A stretch of DNA of 64,000 bases from Mesodorylaimus sp. YZB2_4 (taxonomy: Eukaryota > Nematoda > Enoplea > Dorylaimida > Dorylaimidae). The notes under the pieces are model-generated. The model had not been told where the DNA came from, made no database searches, and saw only the letters and a list, made by a program, of their open reading frames with translations. The stretch lies in assembly GCA_030248295.1 (NCBI GenBank), contig JASANH010000951.1, forward strand, positions 62,001-126,000. The letters run 5' to 3'. This document shows positions 25,100 through 37,298 of the stretch, in pieces (the first letter of the stretch is position 1; each line of letters opens with the position of its first letter). Both the position numbers and the translations under genes were made by a program.

Positions 25100-26600
25100 A
25101 TTGCAGACAGAAACCAAAAAATCGAAGATCGAGTTCGTCAAGACAACTTGTACTGCAGTTAGACTCACTAGGTAAATTCTGGGCCGCCTATCGTCGCCTG
25201 ACACCCGAGTTTCGCAAAGTCCAAGCGCTGGTGGATGACTTGTTATCCGATTCTGGGCCGCTAAAGAAAAGTCTGAAGCCTCGTATGGTCATTTTACCTC
25301 GAATTTCAATGCAACTTCTTCTTCCAGTCGGGCCTGATAACGACGACTTCTTCGATTACACCGCCAATCTTAACTGTGTCTTCAGTGAAATGACACCTCC
25401 GGAGAAATTGCGCACCTGGTATCGACAGTATTAAATCACGAATAATCGAAATTATTGCTTCTGCCATTGCTCCCGCTCTCACGGCATTAATCAGTCGCTC
25501 TGTCTCTGAAGAGTTCCTCCGTGTTATTGGAAAGGTGCCAAGATAACCAATCCCAAAAGCGTGACAAAAGTGACTTGAAAGCATACCCGCCAATTTCATT
25601 ATTCGGCATTTTATCTACAGCGCCACGTCAACAGAATTTTGCCATCTTTCCTACAATTTCTGCACGACAGCATGGCTTCACTAACGATAGCATCGCGGTA
25701 CAAACGGGATACGGGAAATTCGTCCCCCAGCAGTTTCGTCCCCACATCAAATATTCATAGTTCGATAGAGACTTGACCTAACAAACTTATTTCGATTTTT
25801 AAGCTGGGCTGGGTGGGATCGAATGCAGTGCTTTTTGAATCACGTTCAACTGAAGTCAGCATTTTATTTGTTGAACTTGATTTCATTCGATCATCGCGCA
25901 CTCTGCTTGAGTTGCGACACAGGATACAGTACATACAAATACGGCCTTGATCACAGCTAGCCAATTTATTCATGACAATCTAAATTCACAGAAAACTTGT
26001 CGCAAATGCGCGTTCCTCTTGTTGTAGGCTTTCGACCAAGTGCCTCATGCTCTTTTTCTGAGGTCACTTCAACGGGGTCGCCGCATTCCTTGCACTGATT
26101 CGATGGCTGAATATATATCTGTCGAATAGTTCACAATGTGTGGTAATTGACTCTTATTAGTCCGCTGGCATCCGTCTCGCCTCTGGAGTGCCACAAGGAA
26201 GTGTCCTGTTCCCTGTTTATCGCCTGCATTAACGATTTGATCCCAATGCGATTTGATTTCCATATGCACTACATCAGCATCGACGCGCATACGCTTACGA
26301 TTCAGGATATTCTGTTCCATCCAATCCAGAACTTGGATGAGTTGGTTGGTTACCATTGTTCAACCTATGATTGAAATTATTTCGTCCTGGGTCAAATCAG
26401 CTGGTCTAGATTTCAACGTCTTGATCTCGAAATTGCCCCTGGCTGCACTTACAGTAGTTACGATTCGCGGAGTCAAACTATCCACTTGAAGTATCTTGTA
26501 AAAACTAGTCAAAGTCGCATACTTGAACACAGTAGACTGACTGAGTAACAGCTTTGTGATTTCATAAAAGTACCATTTGATGCGATCGATCATGCATTAC
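25100..26600 (+). pseudogene. Decayed non-LTR (LINE) reverse transcriptase
   Basis: Pieces of a LINE ORF2 in several frames, in the right order: FRKVQALVDDLLSDSG and DYTANLNCVFSEMTPP before the RT, then APGIDSIKSRIIEIIA, a degraded AYRPISL-like block, AFDQVPHALFLRSL, and SGVPQGSVL (RT motif B). The catalytic YADD-like site is lost. Many frameshifts and stops break it. Order of blocks fits a jockey/CR1-like RT, though the clade cannot be fixed by eye. Confidence 0.8.
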
Positions 26601-27194
26601 GTGGACCCCCAAAATTTTATTAGGCAACAAAACAACTATCGCATCATGTTACTTCCAGTTATTCTAAGCCTCAAAAATTTCCTCATCGCTCATTAGCACA
26701 CCATGTTCAATTCACCAGGCGCCTGCACACCAAAAAATCATGTCTCTATTCTCCAGTAATTCGATGCACTCTCGAATTTTTCAAAGCATTTGAAAATTGG
26801 ATAAGCATAAGAACTAAATTAAAAGCCAAATAACTTACTAGAATGCTAGAAATACAATTTAAACAGAAACTATTAAATTTTAAGTTTGGTTCAAAGTTTT
26901 ATGATTCACAAAACGAGCTCGGTGAAACAAGGTCAAAGTAACAAGACCAGGGGGAAAAGAGATGAGCAGAAAAAGAAAACAATCATTAAATCAACACCTC
27001 CTCAAAATGTCACATTGTGATCAAATACAAAAGGCTTTATATCACATAGTGATGGAAAAATGAGCTCATATAAGAGCTAGTTAATTCTTAATGTCAAGCG
27101 ACAGGCCGAAAGAAAATGAGCAAAATAATATACCAATACTTTTTTTAAATCAATAAGTCCACTGCGATGCAGCATTCAAGGAAACTTACCATCT
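26601..27194. other. Short gene-free gap before TPS B 3' end
   Basis: AT-rich sequence with no recognisable feature. It must include the 3' untranslated end of TPS B, but no AATAAA on the minus strand is clear. Confidence 0.4.
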
Positions 27195-30100
27195 TCACTC
27201 GCTATCAACAAGATGGGGGTCAATGGTCTGACTTGGACGTATTTTTATTTCCCGCACTGTGGCTTGGGCCATTGCACCCAACACGACTTCGGGCGATGAC
27301 ACAAAAGCGAAATTGCCGTTCTTGACTTGCTGGCACAAGCGAGTCACGCGCTGACGTAGTTCCTCGTTGGTGGTCACCCACACGGCGTATGTGTTCTCTG
27401 GATTCACCCCTAGAGCTTCCTGTAACATGGGCAAGTCAGATTCGGAATCTCCAAAAACCAACAGATTCCCATCGCTTAGATCCAAGGCCATGCTCTGAGC
27501 AAACAAACGTAGGCCGTGACCTTTCGTGAACACACGCCCAGAAAGCTTGGCTTTCAAGAAAATTTTGATGTCCGTCTCGGAATCTTGCACATGCAACGTT
27601 TTTGCGGTTGGATCCAACTCATGAACAAGATCGCAAATAACGCTGAACCTGAAGTAGGAAAAGAATAATTTGGTCCTAGCTTGAGTTCACAAGCAATCTA
27701 ATCAAAATGCCTTATCCGTTTTTGACGACTGATGATAAGACTGATCGTGAGAGTTTTAGCTTCCGAAGCAAACAATGGTATTCCCTTACTCACCAAATAG
27801 CTGATTTTCGTTCCCCCACTGATCCATAACAGTCTTGGCGCGCCACAGTTATATGGCCATAATGTTTCTGTAATCCGGAACCGATCCAAGCAAAACGCTG
27901 GTACTTTGGATCCTCCAACAAAGCTTGAATACGATCGGCCACTCGATCCAGCAATTCCAAATCTGCATCGCTGATCGAATCGTCCTTGAACTTTTTGGAC
28001 GCGTTCACGTACCATTCGCGACCACACGAGGCCCCGTAGCAGTAATATCCGTCCGGCATGGTCACCACATCCAAGATGCCGATATTGGCCAGCGGAGCGG
28101 AGGTGACGATGGCCGCGTACTGAGTGCAGCGATGAGCGAACGTAGCTTGAATGACGCCACTGTACGCCCCTTGAATGCTGCTCTGGTAACTGCACGAATA
28201 ACTTTTCAGTGTTCCATCACGATCCGTAAAAAAGTACTGAAACGAATAATGGTACAGTGGTTAGCAAATTAGACCAGAAACTCAGGGTTTGAATCCCGAA
28301 CTAGGCTCAAGATTTTGTAGATTCTGAATTCTTAAACAAGTAGTCATCTGAACCCAGCATCGGCCGACCCACCGACCCGGCCGACCCGACCCGCCGACCC
28401 GACCCGCCGACCCACCCCCGGGTGGGTCCCCCACCCCCCTTGGGGGGGGTATTTTTTTCCCCTTCACCCTCTCGCGCTCTACTAAAAATCTCTTTTTTTT
28501 TTTTTTTTTTTTTTTTCTTTTTTTTCAATCGACGATACTTATTTTTATTATTTAAAGAAACCCACCCCTTATCCCCTTTCTCAAATAGAATTTTTTTTTT
28601 TTTTTCCCCCCCCGTTTTATATTCTTATCCCCTAAAAAATTTATAAACCTCCTTTGCTTTTATTTCATCAATTTGTTTATAAATATTCTTTTTTTTTTTT
28701 TTAATAGAAAAACCTTTTTTTCCCCCTTTCCCTTTTTTTTTTTTTTTTTTTTTTTCCCTTCCCCTTAAACAAAATTTTTTTTTATTTTTTTATTATTTTT
28801 AAATAAATTACTTGTTGTTGGTTTGGATCTGAACTGAAGTTTTTGACATCGTCCTTACCTGAAAGTGATCGCCCTTAGAAATCAGTGTAATCACAGCCTC
28901 GATCTCACTCGCGAATGCATCAGCCCCGTCTGGATGATAGCAGGCCAATGAGGACATGAAACGTTCCAAGTTGTCGTAATCCTGGCTCTGGACATGATCC
29001 AAAAATGCCAAATCGATATCCAGCTGAATCAACTCGTCGGACACGTCCAGTTTGGCCAGCTGATCAGTCTTGCTCGTATCAGGTGCCACTGGATGATCCT
29101 CCGAATCGGAGTTGTGACCCGAATTGTCATCGGTGGTCGTCTTCAGCCACAGCACATTGCCTCCTTCTTGGCAACTATCCTTCAGCGCGTTGCGCGCATT
29201 ACGTAAGGATAGGACGAGCTGCGGGCGCAGTGGAACGCCTTTCAGGACACGTTCTACGATCTGACGACGCACTCTCCGCGTTTCGTACATCAAAGCGTAA
29301 AAATCGCGTAGAGTGCACAGTTGCGCTGACTTTATTACGTCGTGGGTCCAGCTTGGATCCAAAAATGCTTGCGACCATTTCTCAATGTCGTTGGCCAACA
29401 AAAAGTCGGCCAGGCGACGACCCTTTGCAGCGATTACTGAACGATCCTCGATCCCCGCTTCGTAAAAAGCATCGGCAAATGCATCGGTGTCGTACAAATC
29501 TGAGACGCGGTGGTATAACTAAAAGTGAGGAATGATAAAATTGTTGGTAAAGCTTAATGGCATAATGGAATGACCAGATTTTGGATGCGTCTGTGCTAAA
29601 CATTCAACACAAAAAAACTGAGGGGCATTAAAATTTGCAAATCAATTATGATCAATTGCCTCTGAGAGCAACCCGCACCATCGTTTTTCGAAAAGATCTG
29701 CTCAAAAATATTGCGCTATGCTTTCGACACTTGCTTTGATTGGACAAGCACTCTTGCACTGTTTGTCGAAGGATACAGCTAGAGCTCAAAACCTCTTAGG
29801 AGAAACTGATGTGACTATAGACTGGTGACCCTCGCCAGTCGTGCTGGTCATGGTACTTGTGTAGGTGTTCCCCACCCCACAGCTGTAAGGAATATCACAC
29901 ACTGCTGTAGCCTTGCTGCAGGTCAGATAAACTTCCTGGACACAAATGCTGCAGCCTACACTTAATGAAGGATTCGACTATTTTTCATGATCAAGCCAGA
30001 AAGGAGTGCAAAATAATGTAAGTTAATGAAAATAAAACCCTCCACCATTGGCTCACTCAATAACTTCAACTCAATTCAGCAATACAAACCGAGACCCAGC

Positions 30101-33100
30101 CAAAATTCAAAACCCTGGACCAGATAAAGCGAAGGTGGCGAAAAAGTGGTATCAAGTCTTTCACTACGATGACGCTTACCATTTCCTCGTCGCTGTAAAA
30201 TCCAGCCGCGGTGAACTGTTGCTCAGTACCCGCTCCACTCGACAAAATTAGTGTGGCTGATGGATTGCAAACCAGCATCTCCTTGGCCACCAAATTCATA
30301 CCATCTTTCTTCGGGGTCACCACTCCCACGTCCATGGCCATGTAATGCGGGATTAATTCAGCTCGTGTCAATCCGGAAGTTTGGAAAATGATGGCTTTCC
30401 ATTCGGGATCTTCGGGGCACTTGAATTGTTCATTGATGGAGTCCGCTAGTGCTATGCACTCGTCTTGGTATTGACGATATGTGTTGACGGAACGGCGGTT
30501 GGTGACGGCCACTTGAAGAAAGACATCCTTGCCAATACGATCTGGATGACGCTCATAATAGCGTTTGTAAGCCTGAATGAGAAGTCGGTAAGAAAAAGAA
30601 GTATAAAATCGGTTTGTTTGTGGATGCTGAGTGGGCATTAAGCAAGTCCTACAGTATACGAAAATGTAACATTCCCTAACGCAGTGACCAAGTCGCCTTT
30701 GGTGAAGGTCAATTTACAGCAGGTCAGCCCCTTTTGTATGTAAGCAGCGTCGAGATAAACCGACAGGCCTGTTATAAGGGCGGTCAGACAGCGCTAGAAT
30801 GAATAATTGGTCACCTGTGAAGGAAATATTACATGTTTTGTATCTACTAATATTGTATGCTATTACAGTATCTGTACTGAAGAGCCTTGCTGATACCGTG
30901 ATGCGACTAGAGTCGCCTATACAACAGAGATCTGTTTTTCAAGCTGTCGGTGGAGATGGAAAGCAAGCAGTTGCTACGAGTGTAACAGTACTTGAAGCTG
31001 CTTTTTGTGAGGTTCAATCAATCTACAGTAAACTACGAATTAAAAACCAGCACTTTTGACACCTACAGTATGTACATCTGCCTCTATCACCAACAAGGAA
31101 GCCTCGCGTAGTGCGTCCCTGAATTCGATATCGGGATGAATGTCAGATGGCAGGGACTGACCACAGAACACATTCTGGTAATTTTGTACTGCGTCCCAGC
31201 AACCAGTCAGTCATGCCCATCTAAAAAATCACCGCTGCCAAATATTCGGAGGATGCCTTGTGATAAGAGTGCCACTGAGAATTAGAAATATACCTAGACT
31301 TTGGTCAGTTTGATCACTCTCTAAGGCTGATCGGTTGTCGAACCGCCGCTCAAACTTTTCAGAACGTGTTATACGGTCAGCCCCTATACAATCTGACACT
31401 TGTCACAATATCAAATTTATGTTCCTTCGCAAGGTTCCCTTGCATGCTTGCGCTATGCAACGGTAAGCTACGCTCACTTTTTTTAAAGACCAAGAATTTA
31501 TAGCACTGTTTATCAGAAAAGCTTTCAAAAGTCATCGAACTCTAGGAACGCACCTAGACGTCGGGGTTACCCCATAGTCTCTACGCCTCTAGTGCTGTTG
31601 CACCACGAGAGTGCACAGCAGGTTTGCTCTATGCTGCCGCATTTGTCCCGCAGGATCTCGGCGGCCCATTCCTGGAAAGCAGCAATGTTATGGCATAAAA
31701 AGACGTACCATCCATACGCATCCACGCCCAAGTCTTCTCGCATCGCACTACCAGCGAAATGAGACGCGCTCATGAGAATATTGCGCGTATACTTCGGGCC
31801 AATTTCGTGATTTTCTGTCCGACAAGACCACGTGTGGAGAAAGAAAATCTTGCACTTCACGTCCGGATCGGATTGGATCACCCGTCCAATCTGATCCAAA
31901 AAAATCACCCTCCAAAAATTCGGATCATATCATCTTATTCGAACTATCCGATGCGAAATTCTAAGCCTATGTTGTCTGCAATAACCGCAAGCAAACAGCC
32001 AACCAGAGTGGTCGATTTTTCTTCGACCACTCTAGTTGGAGTGCAATGCGATCAACACTCTGTGTTGATGCTTCGCTATTTCTCTGCTTATAATCAGATT
32101 GTTACTGTACAAGCGAGCTTGTCAATATTCTACGCGATTCTAGAAAACATGGATGACTTGGATTTTGCAAATAGTATGGAGTCGGTCGACAGAAAAATTA
32201 GTGGGGAGGGGAAAGCAGTTTTTTGTCATTTATGGTTATTTATAAGCAGCATCGATCTACTTTAGTTCATCAGCTTGTAAGGTAGATCCATAATGAGCAG
32301 TGTGGTCAAGCTTTGAGAGCGGGCGCTGCTAGTAAACAGCAGCATGGGGCAGCCTTTAGAAAAATGGTGACGCGTGTGTGATTGCTCAAGAAAAATTTAG
32401 CATGATCCGATCCGATCCGGCAGTGACTTGCAATAAACGCAGACGCTGGGGATCAATACTTTTATCTGGCTTCGAACGTTACAGTATTCTTTGCACTCAC
32501 CATCAGCCTTGTCGGACAGAAATGCGCACGTATGTAAGAGCCGAAGCAAAGGTAATTCGTCCGCAGATAGCGAGCAGCTATCAGCTAACGACAGTATGCT
32601 TGTAGGCCTTCCCGTCCAGCGCCGCTATGCCGGCAGTGTAAAGCGCGCGTTTAAGAGGAGAGCAAATTTGCAGAATTATTTTAAAAAAACGCGCATGGCG
32701 GCACTGCGCCCCAAAATGTTAGGGATTCTATACATCCATCATTCCCAGTCAGAGTAGATAGATTCGAACCCAGGTCAGTCTTATTACCTGCAACTTCTCC
32801 TTGATTCCTTTCGTGTAATCGAAACGTTCGACAGAAAAGAAAAACTTGCCGCTTCGTTGGCCCATATACTTCTGGCGGATTTCTTCAGCCATTTCAATCG
32901 ACTTCGGTTCCCGCGCGATTTCCAAGAATTCTTCATTCTTGATACTGACTGGAAATACACCGAGAGTGGAGGACACGCCGTCGTATGTTACTTTGTGTTT
33001 ATCATTGGTTTGATCGTATTCGATACGAGTTTGAGGAAAATGCTCTTGGACTAGCTCAATGAAAGTCGCGCGATCACGATGAGTTTGAAAACCAACTTTG

Positions 33101-36100
33101 TTAAACGCAAATATACCACGCAGAACGGCTTCGGCCACCAGTTTATACTAAAACAAACGCAATAAATAGCGGGGTTCGATTAGAGACAACGAGCCCTTAC
33201 CTTAGTGAAGAACAGCTCCGGCGGCTGGAAAGGTATGTGCAAGAAGAAGCCCACTTCCAAATTCGGATCCAACGATTGCAACATGATTCCAGTCAACATC
33301 AGATGATAGTCGTGGATCCACAAGAAATCTTGGGGTCTGCTGTTGCGAGCAGCGTTGATCGCAAAGTGGTAATTGACACGGACATATGCGTTCCAATGCT
33401 CGCGCAAGACCGCCTCGTCGTCGTAATCATTCACGATATACTCGGCCAGATTGTGCAGCGCTGGCCACAGGAGACCGTTCGATATGCCGCCGTAGTATGT
33501 GTTGTAGTCTTGCTCAGGAACGACGACTGGGTTGAGCTTGTAGTTGTCCCTGAAATTATTTTTAAAAATTCGAAAAGCTGATGGCAAAGCAGGGATAAAG
33601 AAACTAAATGGCATGTCGAAGGTGCGAATGAATATCCACACGACGATCTGTGCAAATCAAACAACAGCAATCTCCAGGATAACAATGCTATTCTCAATCG
33701 TGCGTGGTGCCTTCAGAGCTCTTCTGTGCAACATAGTTATCTTTTACCACATTAACTAAAGCGGATGCTCACTCGAGAGTGAAAGGGCAAGTCACATGAA
33801 ATAATTTACCCAACTGTGAGTGAAACGCTGGCGGGAAATTGGAACCAAGCGTGAGAGGCAAACGCCTAGCCACTAGAAGCTGGACAGCGCAAAGGAGCAG
33901 TGTAACGTGGCAAAGGTATGCATGGAATGTCTTACTTGTTGTATGTCTTCAAGACTTGTAACAAAGATATAGCGTCCTTGATCTCCTGCTTGACTCCATC
34001 GTCTTCTCGATTTGGATCTTGTAACAAACTGAACTGGACTTCGGAACTTGCCGTGCGAATCAGAGGGATGCCCAACGAGTTGGTTGGTGGTGGATGAACG
34101 ACTGGCGATTCAGACCGACCAGTACGATTCAGGGGCACATCAGGGCCGAAGCATGCCAGCCACAGGTTTTCTGGGTCCTTGTTCATGACTGGAGCACAAC
34201 AACTGACCAATCCACCGCTGCCTTGGCCTATCTCCCAATTGCCACTGTCCGCGCGTTTGCGAAAAGATACTGGGGGAGCATTGCTGATGGCTATCACGCG
34301 CTCCTGAAAACAGATGCTTATTTATGGTCGCTGAAATCAGCAAGGACTTTTTACACAAAACATACCTGAAAATGGCCCGAAGCTAATCCGCCCGAAATTA
34401 CAGTATCTGGTGGATCCAAAACGGCCGGACTGAGGCAAGAGGATCCACTGCCCGACGTCTTGCCTTCTTGTGGTCCGCTATGATCTGTTGTGGCTCCACT
34501 TCCGACGACATTGTCAGTACCACCTGAGGAAACCCCGCTCGAATTGCTGTTCTGTCTATTGAACTTCTGGGGTTCCGACATGACTTTTGCCACTTCCTCG
34601 TCTTCGGCCGCTTTGTCCATTGCTTGATCAGATGTGTCACATTCGTTTAAACGAATATGCACTTGATCCAAAATTGCAGCCTCATTACTGCGTCGCAACG
34701 AGGCCACTGCAGCATTACGAGCAGCCGCAGCAGCAGCTGGCGACAAGCTTCCGCTCAAACGACGTTGCATCATGGTGGTAAACGCTTCTTCGAACCGTTT
34801 CGCCGGTTTGGCCAACAAAGAATCTCGAATGCCAGGAGCAGCGGCGAATAACTCACGAAGACGACTTTTTCCAGTATTCACATCGTACAAAGTCAAGCTG
34901 AAAAGAGAAACGATATCTAAAGTTCAGTTCAGTTCAGTTGCCTACAAGATATATTGTACGCTAAAACACAGAATGTCAGCTTTGGCTGAAGTGATACACT
35001 TGACTCTACTCTAACTAGACATCAAAAGCGTAGTTGGCTCTGTAAATAAACTATCGTCGACACGTGGGCTGCGTGATTGTGATCGTACCTTCACCACTCA
35101 CACCATCGCCTGGCAGCCCCGTATCACAGAGCGACGGTTAATATGGCTGGTTTTAATGATATAGCATGCGGCCAGACTAAAAGTACTGCAAGCAGCTCTT
35201 GTTCTTTGTGGCACTGTTGGTCCTGGTGCAGCACACTAGATTGCGACGCTGTCAATGTGTTGCCTAAGGTGCACTCACAGTCACGCAGTTCACCAGCAGA
35301 GGACTCGTGTACAGCAGGCAGGATCATGATCAATGTGGCAGCAGCTTAACCGGGCAAAGTACCAAGCAGTTGATGGAAGCAATCAGGGGATTTCTATTTC
35401 AAAGCACGCTCTAACACAAAATTAAATTTGAGGATTAAAGAGTTTTTCGAATTGAGGCAAGCATACTAATTAAAATCATCTTAAAGCTTAATCAGGGGAC
35501 TAAGTTTTAAATTAAAACGAGCCTTTCATCGTCAATGGAAGTCTCAATGAAGGACAACAGAGCCGATTTGGTCTCCTTCATGATAAAATGGAATGAAACG
35601 AAACTTTAAAGTTAGTCTGCTCTGCGTCAACTTGATGGTATGGACCCAACCCCCCTTTCCCTTGAGCTCAACCTTGATTCTTCTAGAAACCGAAATTTCC
35701 TCAAATTAAACGTCTTACTTCAAATCTGAGATCCCTGGTTTTATTGAGCTTGTTTCAGGGCTTTAGTCATTGCTTGATGATTGGTTCAGTCAGTTTTTTC
35801 AGGCAGGCGCGCACAAAAGAGGTGCATGAAGCGCAAACTCGCTATCTACTTTAGGATTTGGATAATTACAGGTCTGAAGTAGAAAAACCAGATTCCGACG
35901 TGCTCCTGCCCTTATTTGCGTGGTCAGCGGTCAAAGGCTGAAAAGCAGCTTATGCAAAATGCGAATATTGCGAAGTTGATTTTAAAAACGTTTAGCATCG
36001 CTGAAAACCCAGACGACTGTTTGAAATTTTGTGGCTACCATGTATTTACTCAGAAAATCTGCCTGTCCAGAGATTGGACAAGGAGAACTCTCCTACATCG

Positions 36101-37209
36101 ACTGATTTTCCGAGTAAAATAAGCGACAGCCACAAAATTTTAACACTCGTCTGTGTTTTCAGCGATGCTTAACGTCTTTGAAATCAACTTCGCAACATTC
36201 GCAATTTGCATCAGCTGCTTTTCAGCCTTTCACCGCTGACCACGCAGATAAGGGCAGGAGAACGTTCGAATCTTGTTATTGCTACTTCAGACCTGTAATT
36301 ACCCAAATCCTCAACTCGAAAGCGAGGCTTACGTAAAGAGCAAACTGCATTATCATTACTGTCGCCAGCAATGTCAGCATGACAGAGGGCGTGTCAGCAA
36401 AAATACGCATCAAACTTTCGAAACTCATTTCAGCTTTCTTTGCAATAACGAGACGTGACAGGCATGTTTCTTTTAAATTTAGCACCGGCTCAAGTAAACA
36501 AGCTGCTCAAATGGGAGCCGCCCCAATGCGCACTCTAAATCGACAGGCTAGTTTTTCCGCTTTGGCTTGAATGCGGTTTTGCAAAACAAAAGAAAATAAC
36601 CAGGATTAGTTAAGAGTTTGAGTAAAGTTTAAAGGTCATGTTTGTCAAAAAGCAGTGACGACCCTTTCCATTCATAAATCAGAGATCAGAGTAAGGCATG
36701 CTTTCCAGGGGGCGGATAAGCTCACACACTCTATACGGGTGCTTGCTTGGAATTCTTCGCTCTTACCTGAACAATAAAGCTTCTCTGTAGTTGGTTCCGT
36801 ATCGCAGATCGCTTTCGTACAGAAACGGCACGGCTTTCTTCCAGAAGAAAACAGTGTGATAACCCAGCAGATCGATGAAATAGGCGAACGATGCGTGGTT
36901 CTTCAACTCACTGCCCAGACACTGCTCCAAGACCAGAAGCATTCCACGGAAAGCCACTTCCGACATTTCATCTTTCAGTTTCCATCTTTGGGCAAAAATA
37001 TCGCTGGCTTTTTGCAACAGGACGTCGCCCAAGGGCAGAGATGGATCGACTTGTGCTCCAGTTTTTTCTTCCCCATTTATTTCTTCATCAGCGATATGAT
37101 CGCATAGTTGGAAATCTGTCGGATCGTCGGCCAATGATTTCAAAGTATCGACAATTTCTTGCCGGAATCGAATAACGTTATTAGTTGACGTAGACATTTG
37201 TCTCTCCAT
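27195..37209 (-). CDS. Trehalose-6-phosphate synthase with HAD phosphatase domain, copy B
   Basis: Tandem paralogue of the gene at 14.4-22.3 kb, same strand, same nine core exons: 37209-36767 (frame open to an acceptor at 37299), 34897-34366, 34303-33936, 33549-33201, 33147-32788, 30572-30180, 29518-28859, 28236-27794, 27648-27195; 1333 aa from MERQ. Exons 4 to 9 have the same lengths as in copy A, and the proteins are nearly the same through the GT20 and HAD parts. Catalytic motifs are intact: WIHDYHL, LHIPF, VERFDYTKG, DGMNLVAKE, DRDGT, FTKG, GDSESD. The Ser/Ala-rich stretch in exon 2 is the most divergent part. A candidate extra 5' exon lies at 39994-40138 and would make the protein about 1411 aa. 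Intron 7 holds a low-complexity tract and intron 1 a fold-back element. Confidence 0.93.
28250..28312 (+). repeat. tRNA-derived SINE head
   Basis: Carries a good Pol III A box (TGGTACAGTGGTTAGCA, 28250-28266) and B box (GGTTTGAATCC, 28286-28296). The region between them does not fold into a normal anticodon arm and is short, so a SINE head is more likely than a working tRNA. It sits in intron 7 of TPS B, beside the acceptor of exon 8, on the opposite strand to the gene. Confidence 0.5.
28355..28800. repeat. Low-complexity CCGACC and poly-T tract
   Basis: A run of CCGACC-type units (28360-28415), C and G runs, then several T runs of 10 to over 20 bases to about 28800. It lies wholly in intron 7 of TPS B. 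Its make-up differs sharply from all surroundings and suggests poor consensus quality as much as biology. Confidence 0.8.
31999..32039. repeat. Short near-perfect hairpin
   Basis: A 17-base stem (one mismatch) with a 7-base T-rich loop. The arms are CCAACCAGAGTGGTCGA and its complement at 32023-32039. It lies in intron 5 of TPS B. Too short for a pre-miRNA; function unknown. Confidence 0.6.
35838..36322. mobile_element. Fold-back element with ~220-base arms
   Basis: Bases 35838-36059 match the reverse complement of 36104-36322 over nearly the full length, with a 44-base spacer. Shared blocks include ATTACAGGTCTGAAGTAG, TTATTTGCGTGGTCAGCGG and CACAAAATTT-type ends next to the spacer. No coding frame. 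It lies in the first core intron of TPS B. A fold-back transposon or the result of a local inverted duplication. Confidence 0.85.
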
Positions 37210-37298
37210 TTTGGGTACTTGACCAGTTTCGTCTGCCGGATCACCACTGCTTGAGGATCTCGTGAACTTGCGTTGAAACGGATTTGCGCGAGCACAAA

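Noticed and set aside
27698..28195. 165-codon minus-strand frame over TPS exon 8
   Set aside because: It is a shifted frame of the HAD exon; the true frame contains FFTDRDGT and LDVVTMPDG.
31567..31908. 113-codon minus-strand frame in TPS B intron 5
   Set aside because: Somewhat protein-like but no domain, no splice partners and no conservation visible in the paralogous intron.
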